Origin: Syntrophaceae bacterium
GTDB taxonomy: Bacteria; Desulfobacterota; BSN033; UBA1163
DNA length: 42,697 nt
NCBI GenBank assembly: GCA_013388645.1
Contig: JACAEV010000066.1
Coordinates: 1-42,697 of the forward strand
Reading direction: 5' to 3'
Part shown: positions 1-9,858 of the stretch, piece after piece
How positions within the stretch are numbered: the first letter of the stretch is position 1
How the letters are laid out: each line of letters starts with the position of its first letter
The notes under the pieces: generated by a model
The model's database searches: none
Told to the model about the DNA's origin: nothing
Seen by the model: only the letters and a program-made list of their open reading frames with translations
Made by a program: the position numbers and the translations under genes

Positions 1-521
1 CTAAGCAATTGTAAGGAAGTTTAACATAATTTGTAGAGTTTTAAAATAGATTTTGACAAAGGGTCTTACAAATTAAATGCTTACGTTTGATGGCTTATTG
101 TGTAAGAAATTCTTACAGAAAATAAGCATTTGTTATTGCCCGAGGATACTGTGGCGAAGATATTTAACGTAATAAAAAGGTCGGCCACTGCCTCGGATGT
201 GGAAGAACATCTTTATTTTGTTATGGTGGTTATGCAAAATCCGAATGGAATGGTTCAAGTTGTTATGTTTTTAGGTGAAAATAGAACGGCACCCAAATTA
301 AGATTCGGATTGGCGAATACAGATTTGCAGTGAAAAAGTCACGAGAAAGTTCATACCGATGGTTACCGATTCAAATCCTGTATCCTTTGGCAAAATGATG
401 AATTGTTGAGTTAAGTAGTACTCTACGCATTTGGTGATAAGGTGTCTTGTCCTCTCTTCCAGAATGATTGTATTCCCTGATTTGGTGATGCAGATGGGGT
501 CGAGTCCTAATTTTCACTACT
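1..521. other. Left-edge region without a confident gene
   Basis: The first 520 bases hold no gene I can support. A TTG-started frame at 130-333 would give a 67-residue protein with no recognisable motif and no clear ribosome binding site, and its start lies inside an inverted repeat, so I treat it as doubtful. An open frame at 431-613 is largely antisense to the 3' end of the TatD gene. The AT-rich first 130 bases look regulatory and are described separately. From 334 to 521 I see only a 6-bp direct repeat (ACCGAT, near 357 and 367) and a 4-bp hairpin. Confidence 0.5.
64..131. promoter_or_regulatory. Nested palindromic operator-like site
   Basis: A perfect 17-bp palindrome, TGTAAGAAATTCTTACA, lies at 101-117. 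It sits inside a second pair of 9-bp arms, AAATGCTTA (75-83) and TAAGCATTT (123-131). An extra half-site, TCTTACA, is at 64-70, and a related TGTAAGGAA is near 10-18. A TTGACA hexamer at 53-58 could be a -35 element, but no well-spaced -10 follows. The symmetry is typical of a dimeric repressor site. The regulator and the controlled gene are unknown. Confidence 0.45.
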
Positions 522-1265
522 TTATCCAATCTGGAAGAAGTGGGTGGCGTTTGTTGTGGTTTGCTTTGCTACCACGAGGGGGGCGAGCTCTTTTAACCGG
601 ACCACTTGTTTAAGGGAAATCCTGACATCCTTAGGTCTGGATTCTTTTTCCTGATAACTCACCGGCGTATCGGTCTCGAGAAGGATTCTTTCGAGAGGAG
701 TCTTTTTTATTGCTTGCTGATGGAGGGGACTATAGGCCAGGGCAGGAGTAGCAGAAATAAAATATCCACCCGCAAGTATCTTTTCAAGAAGATCGAGGGG
801 GCCCGAGTACCAATGGAAGACGGCCTTTTTGATAGCCCTTTCCATAACCATCTCATAAGTTCGTTTATGGGAAAACCGGCAATGGAGGATCACCAGCTTA
901 TCATATTCAGCGGCAAGGTCAAGAATCTCTCCAAATACCTTCCACTGTAATTCTTTCTTCACATAGACTTTATAATCCAGACCTATTTCACCCAGGGCGA
1001 TGCACTCCTGAATATGGTTCTTGATAAAAGATAAATTTTCCTCTACTTCATTTTCCTTAAGTTTCCAGGGGTGATACCCTATTGCCGGGAATACAAACCC
1101 CCTGGTTCTTTGAGCAATCTCCAGAGTTTTTTTATTGGAGCTAAGATCCATTCCGACCGCAACAATCGCCTTTACCCCGGAAGATTTTGCTTCGGAAAGT
1201 GCATCGGATAAATCTTCTAATTCTTCCAGATGGGCATGGGCATCGATTAAAACGATCTCTTCCAA
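522..1265 (-). CDS. TatD-family metal-dependent hydrolase
   Basis: This 247-residue protein is a TatD-type amidohydrolase with a TIM-barrel fold and two divalent metals. Family members act as 3'-5' DNA/RNA exonucleases or deoxyribonucleases in the cytoplasm; the substrate here is not known. Visible motifs are DAHAHL near residue 8 (metal His pair), GEIGLDY near 93 (metal Glu), HCR near 128, HWYSG near 151 and LLETDTP near 195 (metal Asp). Length is close to the usual 250-265. The start is a TTG at 1265 preceded by an AGGA-like site; the next in-frame ATG would remove the DAHAHL motif. It lies 27 nt downstream of the unknown gene at 1293-1874 on the same strand, so the two probably share a transcript. 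Confidence 0.9.
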   Translation of the reverse strand: MEEIVLIDAHAHLEELEDLSDALSEAKSSGVKAIVAVGMDLSSNKKTLEIAQRTRGFVFPAIGYHPWKLKENEVEENLSFIKNHIQECIALGEIGLDYKVYVKKELQWKVFGEILDLAAEYDKLVILHCRFSHKRTYEMVMERAIKKAVFHWYSGPLDLLEKILAGGYFISATPALAYSPLHQQAIKKTPLERILLETDTPVSYQEKESRPKDVRISLKQVVRLKELAPLVVAKQTTTNATHFFQIG

Positions 1266-1292
1266 AGGGTATCCTAACTAAGAGACTTTTTG

Positions 1293-1874
1293 TTAAGCAG
1301 TCAGGTCGCAACCATAAAAAAGAGGGTTCTTGGATTTTGCAATTTTCTCTTTCATGGACATGACATACTCAGGGCGAATATGATTTTTCCAGCGAGGGAG
1401 ACCTCCCAGCCAGACATACCGGATTAATTCTTGGAATGTAGTATGGTTTAAAATATATTCCCCAATGGTAACCCTGTCCCCTTTGAAATTGATTGCAAAG
1501 CGGATATGAACTCTCTTCCCATATTTTAAAATTAATGTTTCGATCTCACTCCGTGTTTGATCGCCCTCGGGTTTCTGTTTAAAATCCTCCTGATATTCGG
1601 GGAAGGGAAAAAGTTTATAGACCTCTCCGATAAACCCATTGTGGTCGATTCCATGAATGGCACCCATCAGGTTTCCAGTATTCTCTGGTTTGACCTCGAA
1701 GACCTCCCATGTGGTCTCAAAGAATTCATCAGCTTTCTCTGTGATGTAAGAAATATAATTGCAGAAGTCTCCCGCGAAGAGAAAGTATTGATTGAGCAAA
1801 ATCAGATCGGTCTCGATGTTGAAGAAACCGAAGGCGATTCTTCCATGGCTCAACGATTCAAACTCGAGAGGCAT
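1293..1874 (-). CDS. Hypothetical protein, 193 residues
   Basis: I do not recognise this protein. It is 193 residues, soluble by appearance, without signal peptide, membrane segment or cysteine cluster. It is rich in aromatic residues and acidic patches, and ends in a segment with WLGGLPRW followed by a basic stretch. The ATG at 1874 is preceded by AAGGGAG at good spacing, which supports it as a real gene. It is the first gene of a two-gene minus-strand unit with the TatD-family hydrolase, 27 nt upstream of it. No function is assigned. Confidence 0.7.
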   Translation of the reverse strand: MPLEFESLSHGRIAFGFFNIETDLILLNQYFLFAGDFCNYISYITEKADEFFETTWEVFEVKPENTGNLMGAIHGIDHNGFIGEVYKLFPFPEYQEDFKQKPEGDQTRSEIETLILKYGKRVHIRFAINFKGDRVTIGEYILNHTTFQELIRYVWLGGLPRWKNHIRPEYVMSMKEKIAKSKNPLFYGCDLTA

Positions 1875-2192
1875 TTTCTTCTCCCTTTAGAATTTTGGGT
1901 CTATTTTAGCACAGAGGTGAGGGATTTGTCAGATGAGAAGATTTAAAGAGGGCGATAAAATTGTCGTTGACATTTTTGTATTAATTTTTATACAATATTT
2001 TTTGAATAGTATTTTTGATCATTTTTTGTTTATCTCTTCGGGGTGGGGAGTTCATCAAAGAGTAAAAAATAGTCAAATTCAGAGTTCCTTTCCTCATTTT
2101 TTAGGGAAAGGGCACTTATAATTTCTTGAATCAATAAAAGAGGGTTGCTTTCGAGAATCCTCAAAAAATAAAAAAGAAAGGAGGCATTTAAC
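1875..2192. other. Divergent intergenic region, about 320 bp
   Basis: This region separates the minus-strand pair from the thioesterase gene. It holds a good forward promoter (1967-1996) and then an AT-rich leader of about 190 nt. In the leader, CCTTTCC (2087-2093) can pair with GGAAAGG (2105-2111) to form a hairpin. An open frame at 1933-2121 encodes only a low-complexity hydrophobic peptide and has no ribosome binding site, so I do not call it. Confidence 0.5.
1967..1996 (+). promoter_or_regulatory. Sigma-70-type promoter upstream of the thioesterase gene
   Basis: A perfect TTGACA (1967-1972) is followed after 18 nt by TACAAT (1991-1996). An alternative -10 TATACA (1989-1994) gives a 16-nt spacer. 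Transcription would start near 2003, leaving a leader of about 190 nt before the ATG at 2193. Confidence 0.65.
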
Positions 2193-2588
2193 ATGGCATT
2201 GGAATATTCTTATGAACATGTCGTGACTCCAAGGGATGCAACCACATCAGGGATCGCCTATGACGGAAGCTATATTGAATGGGCCTGCACAGCAAGGGAA
2301 AGGATGTTTGTTGATCACATGGATGTGAGTGAGATGGCCTCTCCCTGGTTTTTGGTCGGAGAGACCAATGTACGGTACATGACCCCGGCCTATTTAAATG
2401 ACAAGATTGAAATTCGTGTGACAGTGGGCGACCATCATGATGAAAAAGGTTACGCTAAGTTTGATTTCCGTTTTATCAACAAAGAAAGCGGTCAATTATT
2501 GGCACAGGGCTACCAGGTCATTTTCTTTTATGATGCTAAAAGTGGCAAGCGCATCCCTATTCCAAAGGAGTTTACCAAATTATTGTAA
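2193..2588 (+). CDS. Acyl-CoA thioesterase, hotdog fold (4HBT-like)
   Basis: The 131-residue product has the size and pattern of a single-domain hotdog thioesterase, which hydrolyses acyl-CoA or aryl-CoA thioesters. The segment with PRDATTSGIAYDGSYIEW near residues 13-30 matches the family's N-terminal active-site region, with an Asp followed by Gly-Ile-Ala-Tyr and an aromatic on the central helix. The second half has the alternating strands typical of the fold (RYMTPAYLNDKIEIRV, then AQGYQVIFFYD). The ATG at 2193 follows a strong AAAGGAGG site. The acyl substrate cannot be told from the sequence. It appears to be transcribed alone. Confidence 0.8.
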   Translation: MALEYSYEHVVTPRDATTSGIAYDGSYIEWACTARERMFVDHMDVSEMASPWFLVGETNVRYMTPAYLNDKIEIRVTVGDHHDEKGYAKFDFRFINKESGQLLAQGYQVIFFYDAKSGKRIPIPKEFTKLL

Positions 2589-3075
2589 GGTAAGCCCTCA
2601 GTGATGAGTTTTGCATTCCATCGTCCCGACAGAAATGCTTTCGAAAATCTTAGAATGCGGATTGGAATATTATCTTTGATGGTAAGATTGGAATCACTGA
2701 TTGGATGGGGTCGTAAGACATGTCAGATGAACCGATCCAGTTAAAGAACGAAGCTAAGGTTCCCGCTCTAAAATTTTCTCCAGCATCCCTGTCGGTCCTG
2801 CTTTATATCCGAAACGGAGGGATGACGTTGTAAGCTAAAATTCCCTTGACCCTCAAGCCATTCAGCATTAATATGTTGAGAAATAGTTTGGAAGTAAAGG
2901 TCTTTGGTCTGCGGTTAGGGTAAGGGATCCAGCTTTGTCCGTCCCTGCTTGTAGCGAGCAAGGTTTAAGTCATTAATCTTAAAACCTTTATCCTCACCTT
3001 TCACGTAAAACCATACAGGCTTCCTAACCGTTACCCTAACCGAATGCCTCACTTACAAACAATAGGTCATGTGAA
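2589..3075. other. Intergenic region of about 490 bp with an inverted repeat
   Basis: There is no supported gene here. The main structure is a perfect 12-bp inverted repeat: CGGTTAGGGTAA at 2912-2923 and TTACCCTAACCG at 3031-3042. Between the arms are smaller symmetrical pieces (AGGTTTAAG near 2961 facing CTTAAAACCT near 2978). Related GTAACCCT-type words recur in spacers near 20880 and 39382. I see no clear promoter for corA. Confidence 0.5.
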
Positions 3076-4140
3076 ATGACAAAACTGGTTAAGAAAAGGT
3101 CAAAAAAAGCTGGCCTTCCGCCTGGAGCCCTTGTTCATATTGGAGAGAAGAAAGCGAGAGAACTCAAGATAACCCTCATCGATTACGATGAGAGCCATTT
3201 TCAAGAAAGGGAGATCAAAAAGATTGAGGAATGCTTTATCTTCAAAGGCCAACCCACCGTGACTTGGATCAATGTGGATGGTCTCCATCAAGTCGAGGTT
3301 TTAGAAAAACTGGGAGAGTGTTATGGGTTTCACCCACTCATGTTGGAGGATATCCTGAACACGGATCAGCGCCCGAAAATGGAGGATTATGGGGAGTACC
3401 TCTACATTGTTCTAAAAATGCTCGATCAGAGTGCCAAAAATAATGACATCGTGACGGAACAGATCAGCTTGATCTTAGGCCCGAATTTTGTCATTTCTTT
3501 CCAGGAGAGGGAGGGAGATGTTTTTGACCCGATCCGAGAACGAATTAGAAACAGTAAGGGCCGCATCAGGAAGATGGGGGCAGATTATCTTGCCTATGCT
3601 TTATTGGATTCGATTGTAGATGATTATTTCATCGTGATGGAAAAACTTGGAGAAAGAATTGAGTTCTTGGAAGAGGAGTTGGTCACGCGGCCAACGGCTG
3701 AAACTTTACGAGTCATTCATCAATTAAAAAGAGAGATGATATTCCTGAGAAAGGCGGTTTGGCCTTTGAGGGAGGTTGTGAGCGGCCTCGAGAGGGGAGA
3801 GTCAACGTTTATAAAAGAATCCACCCGGATTTATCTCCGAGACGTTTACGACCATACGATTCAGGTGATTGATACCATCGAGACATTTAGAGATATGGTC
3901 TCCGGCATGCTGGATATCTATCTTTCAAGCGTCAGTAATCGATTGAATTCAGTCATGAAGGTGCTGACCATCATCGCCACCATCTTTATGCCGCTTACCT
4001 TTATTGCAGGAATATATGGAATGAATTTTAAATATATGCCAGAGCTCGAATGGCGCTGGGGTTATTGGGTGGTTTGGTTGATTATGGTCGGCATCGGTGT
4101 CTTTATGCTGATCTACTTTAAAAAGAAGAGATGGTTGTGA
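3076..4140 (+). CDS. corA: Magnesium/cobalt transporter CorA
   Basis: CorA is a pentameric inner-membrane channel for Mg2+ and Co2+. The 354-residue product has a long acidic cytoplasmic N-terminal domain of about 285 residues, a long coiled helix, and two C-terminal membrane segments (about 293-313 and 326-346). The signature GMN is at residues 315-317, in the order IYGMNF, at the end of the first membrane helix. A positively charged KKKRW tail follows the second helix, as in the family. The ATG at 3076 is the first in frame. It stands in its own unit and is followed after 74 nt by a small conserved gene. Confidence 0.93.
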   Translation: MTKLVKKRSKKAGLPPGALVHIGEKKARELKITLIDYDESHFQEREIKKIEECFIFKGQPTVTWINVDGLHQVEVLEKLGECYGFHPLMLEDILNTDQRPKMEDYGEYLYIVLKMLDQSAKNNDIVTEQISLILGPNFVISFQEREGDVFDPIRERIRNSKGRIRKMGADYLAYALLDSIVDDYFIVMEKLGERIEFLEEELVTRPTAETLRVIHQLKREMIFLRKAVWPLREVVSGLERGESTFIKESTRIYLRDVYDHTIQVIDTIETFRDMVSGMLDIYLSSVSNRLNSVMKVLTIIATIFMPLTFIAGIYGMNFKYMPELEWRWGYWVVWLIMVGIGVFMLIYFKKKRWL

Positions 4141-4214
4141 AGGGTTTATGAAATGAATGTTTTCCGTAAACGAAAGGAAGATCTTTACAAAAACGATAAA
4201 GTGAGGATATCTGG

Positions 4215-4616
4215 ATGGAACCCGTAAAGGTCGTTGCACGATATATTGATGGAAAGAGAGTCAAAGGCTTTAGTCAAGATTTTTTCCCTAATAAGGACCG
4301 TTTTCATATCTATTCAGCGGGTCAGCCTTCAGGAGAGTCGACGGAGGTTTTGATAAAAGATTTGAAGGCTATATTTTTCGTTCGGGATTTTGGTGGAAAT
4401 CCAGTCTATGACGAGCGGAAGACATATAAAGAAGGAGATAAACCCTCTGGGCGAAAAATAGAGGTAACCTTCAAAGATGGAGAAGTCCTGGTCGGAACAA
4501 CCTTAGGTTATGATCCAAATAGACCGGGTTTTTTTCTTTTTCCAGCCGATCCCAAAAGTAACAATATTCGAATTTATGCCGTCTCCACTGGGGTCAAAAA
4601 AGTCCGCTATTTATAA
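4215..4616 (+). CDS. Small conserved protein, DUF6982-like
   Basis: The 133-residue protein begins with a segment (VKVVARYIDGKRVKGFSQDFF) that resembles a small beta-rich domain found in deltaproteobacterial proteins, sometimes beside PilZ domains, which I recall as DUF6982. A second conserved part has KIEVTFKDGEVLVGTTLGYDP, followed by a PGFFLFPADPKSNN stretch and a beta strand ending in VKKVRYL. No signal peptide or membrane segment is visible. Function is unknown. The family assignment is from memory and would need a profile search. It lies between corA and a cyclic-nucleotide-binding protein that has its own promoter. Confidence 0.7.
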   Translation: MEPVKVVARYIDGKRVKGFSQDFFPNKDRFHIYSAGQPSGESTEVLIKDLKAIFFVRDFGGNPVYDERKTYKEGDKPSGRKIEVTFKDGEVLVGTTLGYDPNRPGFFLFPADPKSNNIRIYAVSTGVKKVRYL

Positions 4617-4666
4617 CTTTTTAAAAATACAGGGAAAGAACCACTTTTCCTCTGGATTAATTTTTG

Positions 4667-4696
4667 TTGACATTATCGTTCGAACTTTAATACACT
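4667..4696 (+). promoter_or_regulatory. Sigma-70-type promoter of the cNMP-binding gene
   Basis: TTGACA (4667-4672) is followed after 18 nt by TACACT (4691-4696). The architecture matches the promoter at 1967-1996. Transcription would start near 4703, about 65 nt before the ATG at 4768. Confidence 0.6.
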
Positions 4697-4767
4697 TTAA
4701 TTGAAACTTCCGGTCCCCCCAAACCTTTAACCCAAAATAGAATTCTTATCGAAAAGGAGGAAAGAAT

Positions 4768-5199
4768 ATGTTACTCCGCCGCAGTTCGCAGAAGATCGAT
4801 TTTCTCAAGAAAGTGCCTTTGTTCAGCAACTTCAGTCAGCGACATCTTAAAGAAATTGCTAAACATGCAGACCAGGTGCAGGTGGAGAAAGGAAGGGTTT
4901 TAGTCCAGCAAGGTAAAACAGGGTGGGAGTTTATTTTTATCGTAGAGGGGAAGGCCCGTGTCGAGAAAAATGGAAAAATCATCAGACAACTGGCAGGTGG
5001 TGATTTTTTGGGGGAGATCTCCCTCATCGATGGAGAGCCTCGAACAGCCACGGTTATTGCTGAGACTGATATGACCATATTGGTCGTGCACAAACCCTCC
5101 TTCGACCATCTACTCGATGCTATTCCAGGGCTGCAGCGAAAAATTTTGGTCTCTCTCTGTCAGTACCTTCGAAGAGCCGAAAAGACCATGAATTGGTAG
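4768..5199 (+). CDS. Stand-alone cyclic-nucleotide-binding domain protein
   Basis: The 143-residue protein consists of one cNMP-binding (Crp-type) domain without a DNA-binding domain. An N-terminal helix (LKKVPLFSNFSQRHLKEIA) is followed by the beta roll and the phosphate-binding cassette GGDFLGEISLIDGEPRTATV near residues 75-95. In this cassette the Gly-Glu and Arg-Thr-Ala residues that hold cyclic nucleotide phosphate are all present, so ligand binding is likely. It ends soon after the C-helix. The ATG follows AAGGAGG. The next gene encodes a nucleotide cyclase domain, which suggests a local cNMP signalling pair. The partner that receives the signal is not visible. Confidence 0.88.
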   Translation: MLLRRSSQKIDFLKKVPLFSNFSQRHLKEIAKHADQVQVEKGRVLVQQGKTGWEFIFIVEGKARVEKNGKIIRQLAGGDFLGEISLIDGEPRTATVIAETDMTILVVHKPSFDHLLDAIPGLQRKILVSLCQYLRRAEKTMNW

Positions 5200-5237
5200 T
5201 TCAGTACATCAGACATCTATTTCCTTCGCTTACAATT

Positions 5238-5256
5238 GGGGACAGGTTCATATTTT
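5238..5256 (+). repeat. Solo GGGGAC-type repeat end
   Basis: GGGGACAGGTTCATATTTT lies just upstream of the hydrolase-cyclase gene. It resembles the GGGGAC ends of the Y1 transposase element at 30634-31010 and a degenerate copy at 6712-6730 (15 of 19 matches). It is probably a solo remnant of a REP-like dispersed repeat. Confidence 0.4.
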
Positions 5257-5289
5257 CTTAAGTGTTGAAGAGTGTTGGAGCGAATAAGA

Positions 5290-6699
5290 ATGGAACCCAA
5301 AATTCACTTCACCAAAAGAAAAGATGGTGTGAGGTTAGCGTATTCAGTATTCGGAGAAGGAGTGCCTATTGTCTATCCTGCTCCTTGGGTGAGCAATATT
5401 GCCTTTTTTCTTGAAGACCAAACTTTCAAAGCTTTTTGGGAACAAATTGCGCAATACTTTACGGTCATCTTCTATGATAAATATGGTTGTGGTCAATCGG
5501 ACAGGAATCGGACTGAATTTACACTTGAATCCGAACTGTTTGACTTGGAGACGGTCATCGACCACATTGGCCTTCAAGAATTCATTCTCTTTGGGATATC
5601 CATGGCAGGCCCTTTGGCCATAGCGTATACGGTTCATCATCAGGAGAAAGTAAAATATTTAATTTTATATGGAACCTATGCCAACGGTAAAATTCTTGCC
5701 AAAGATGAAGTTAAACTTGGTTTAATTTCGCTTATAAAAGGATCATGGGGCCTTGGTTCAAAGGCATTAGTGGATATATTCATTCCAGGAGCGAGCCAGG
5801 ATGTAGTTCAACGATATGTGGCTTTTCAGCGAGGGTCGTGTGGTGCTGAAATGGCCGCCAGTTTAATAGAGTTAACGTATAACTTGGACGTGACTGGACT
5901 TCTTTCCAGCATCCAGACCCCGACCTTAGTGATGCATCGGGAAGGAGATAAGGCAATTCAGATTCAACATGGAAGAGAGCTGGCTATTGGGATGCCCAAC
6001 GTGGTTTTTAAAGTCTTGAGGGGATACACTCATTTCCCTTGGCTGGGTGAATCGGAAAGGGTCATTGAAGAAATTTGTGATTTCGTAGGGGTGAAAAAAT
6101 CAAAAACCTCAGAAATTCCTCTTTCCGAAGCTTCAACACAACCCAGCCCAGTTGGAGGAAGAACAGATTTCTCAGCAGGAGTTGGTGAGATTGTTGAGCA
6201 GGCGACGATTGTATTTTCCGATATGATTTCATCCACCGAAATGGTGACTCGACTCGGCGATGCTGCTGCGCGTGATCTTTTTCTCCAACATGATCAGATC
6301 GTTCGCGATCAAATAAAGAAATATAAAGGAAGAGAACTTCAAACCCTTGGGGATGGTTTTATGCTTTCTTTTGAGTCACCCTCTGCAGCCATCAAGTGTG
6401 CATGTGATATACAAAAGGAATTATCCAAAAATATCCCTTCAATAAAAATCCGAATAGGCATCAACACCGGAGAAGTGGTGAGGCGGGAGGGCCAGATTCC
6501 TTTCGGGCAAACCGTGTTTGTTGCTTCAAGGCTTGCTAATAAGGCCAAGGCAGAACAGATCTTAGTTTCAGATGTGACTAAGCATCTGGCGGCTGGAAGT
6601 GGTTTTCAGTTCGTCGAAAGGGGGAGAGCTAAGCTGAAAGGGATCGGCGAAATCTTAAAATTGTATGAAGTCGTCTGGAAACCCACTTCTTCCCCTTGA
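5290..6699 (+). CDS. Alpha/beta hydrolase fused to a class III nucleotide cyclase domain
   Basis: This 469-residue protein has two domains. Residues 1-265 form an alpha/beta hydrolase with nucleophile Ser104 in GISMAG, a likely acid Asp220 (REGD) and His248 (THFP). Residues 303-465 form a class III cyclase homology domain with metal-binding Asp311 (FSDM) and Asp355 (LGDGF) and a catalytic Arg414 (ASRLA). Two positions differ from textbook adenylyl cyclases: Gln351 where the adenine-selecting Lys usually sits, and Phe410 where the ribose-orienting Asn usually sits. Activity and product are therefore uncertain. The ATG at 5290 is preferred over the GTG at 5272 because GGAG lies 9 nt upstream of it. 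The preceding gene encodes a cNMP-binding domain. Confidence 0.88.
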   Translation: MEPKIHFTKRKDGVRLAYSVFGEGVPIVYPAPWVSNIAFFLEDQTFKAFWEQIAQYFTVIFYDKYGCGQSDRNRTEFTLESELFDLETVIDHIGLQEFILFGISMAGPLAIAYTVHHQEKVKYLILYGTYANGKILAKDEVKLGLISLIKGSWGLGSKALVDIFIPGASQDVVQRYVAFQRGSCGAEMAASLIELTYNLDVTGLLSSIQTPTLVMHREGDKAIQIQHGRELAIGMPNVVFKVLRGYTHFPWLGESERVIEEICDFVGVKKSKTSEIPLSEASTQPSPVGGRTDFSAGVGEIVEQATIVFSDMISSTEMVTRLGDAAARDLFLQHDQIVRDQIKKYKGRELQTLGDGFMLSFESPSAAIKCACDIQKELSKNIPSIKIRIGINTGEVVRREGQIPFGQTVFVASRLANKAKAEQILVSDVTKHLAAGSGFQFVERGRAKLKGIGEILKLYEVVWKPTSSP

Positions 6700-6711
6700 A
6701 CTTGTGAAATT

Positions 6712-6759
6712 AGGGACGGGTTCAGATTATACAAGTGATTGTTTTCATCAACGTCCCCT
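6712..6759. repeat. Degenerate REP-like hairpin
   Basis: This 48-nt stretch begins AGGGACGGGTTCAGATTAT and ends CAACGTCCCC. GGGACG (6713-6718) pairs perfectly with CGTCCC (6753-6758). The left half resembles the solo repeat at 5238-5256, and the right half carries the same CAACGTCCCC word as the Y1 element near 31001. It lies just upstream of a hydrolase relic. Confidence 0.35.
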
Positions 6760-6771
6760 TGATCTTGTTTT

Positions 6772-9236
<2,465 letters not shown>

Positions 9237-9265
9237 TTGACAAATTTAATTATTCGGGATATTTC
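9237..9265 (+). promoter_or_regulatory. Predicted dcw promoter upstream of mraZ
   Basis: TTGACA (9237-9242) is followed after 17 nt by TATTTC (9260-9265), a weaker -10. Transcription would start near 9272, at the upstream edge of the three MraZ-type boxes, so a bound MraZ ring could block transcription. Confidence 0.5.
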
Positions 9266-9273
9266 TACATGCC

Positions 9274-9305
9274 AAGTGGTAAAAAGTGGGATAAGGTGGT
9301 ATGGT
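9274..9305 (+). promoter_or_regulatory. MraZ operator: three GTGG boxes at 10-bp spacing
   Basis: AAGTGG, AAGTGG and AGGTGG occur with their GTGG cores at 9276, 9286 and 9296, exactly 10 bp apart. A weaker TATGG follows at 9300. MraZ proteins are known to bind tandem GTGG/TGGG-type repeats spaced by about one helical turn upstream of mraZ. The site lies 32-57 nt before the mraZ ATG, as expected for autorepression. Confidence 0.75.
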
Positions 9306-9330
9306 TCCTTAAAATAGAGGGGGTATTAGG

Positions 9331-9774
9331 ATGTTTCGGGGTAGGTATGAGCATACCATAGATTCCAAAGGTCGCATCAGCATCCCTTCAAAATTTCGAG
9401 AAATCCTCAATCAAAAATATGATGACCGTTTAGTCATCACCAATTTTGATGGCTGTCTTGTTGCTTTCCCCAATGAGGAATGGAATCTTTTAGTGGAACA
9501 AAAGATCGGCTCCTTCTCCATCATGAGAAAGGAGATGAGTTCTTTTCTGAGATATTTTTATTCGAGTGCCATCGATTGCACCATCGACAAACATGGAAGA
9601 CTCCTGATTCCTCAAACCTTGAGAGATTATGCGAATCTTCAAAAAGATGTCGTTTTGGTGGGAGAAGGCCGATTCATAGAAATCTTTGCCAAAGATCGCT
9701 GGCAGGAGGTAGTACAACAGGTTGAAGGAGGATTTGACCAGGTCAGGGAAACCTTGGCCAATTTAGGAATTTAG
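9331..9774 (+). CDS. mraZ: Transcriptional regulator MraZ
   Basis: MraZ is an AbrB-fold DNA-binding protein that forms a ring and represses the dcw operon, including its own gene. The 147-residue product has the two expected half-domains, each with the signature: DSKGRISIPSKFRE near residues 11-24 and DKHGRLLIPQTLRDYA near 87-102. It begins MFRGRYEHTID, a typical MraZ start. The ATG at 9331 is preceded by AGAGGGGG. Three 10-bp-phased GTGG boxes lie immediately upstream. It is followed by an 84-nt repeat-like spacer before rsmH, longer than usual for this pair. Confidence 0.97.
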   Translation: MFRGRYEHTIDSKGRISIPSKFREILNQKYDDRLVITNFDGCLVAFPNEEWNLLVEQKIGSFSIMRKEMSSFLRYFYSSAIDCTIDKHGRLLIPQTLRDYANLQKDVVLVGEGRFIEIFAKDRWQEVVQQVEGGFDQVRETLANLGI

Positions 9775-9858
9775 CATAGCGCAGAGCGCATGGAGCACAG
9801 AGTCTATATTTCAAAGATCTATCTTATCTTTTTCCCTATGCACTATGCGTTTTTATAA
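9775..9858. repeat. Word-repeat spacer mraZ-rsmH
   Basis: The spacer is built from repeated short words: CATAGCGCA, GAGCGCATG and GAGCACAGAG on the left, and CCTATGCACTATGCG on the right. The right part read in reverse complement is CGCATAGTGCATAGG, similar to the left words, so the two halves can pair. No coding potential is visible. Confidence 0.55.

Noticed and set aside
130-333. 67-residue frame with TTG start at the left edge
   Set aside because: No ribosome binding site, no recognisable motif, and the start codon lies in an inverted repeat. Kept only as a note in the edge region.
360-395. TTCAAATCC context resembling a tRNA T-loop
   Set aside because: The flanking 5-nt stems do not pair, and no anticodon arm or acceptor stem can be built around it.
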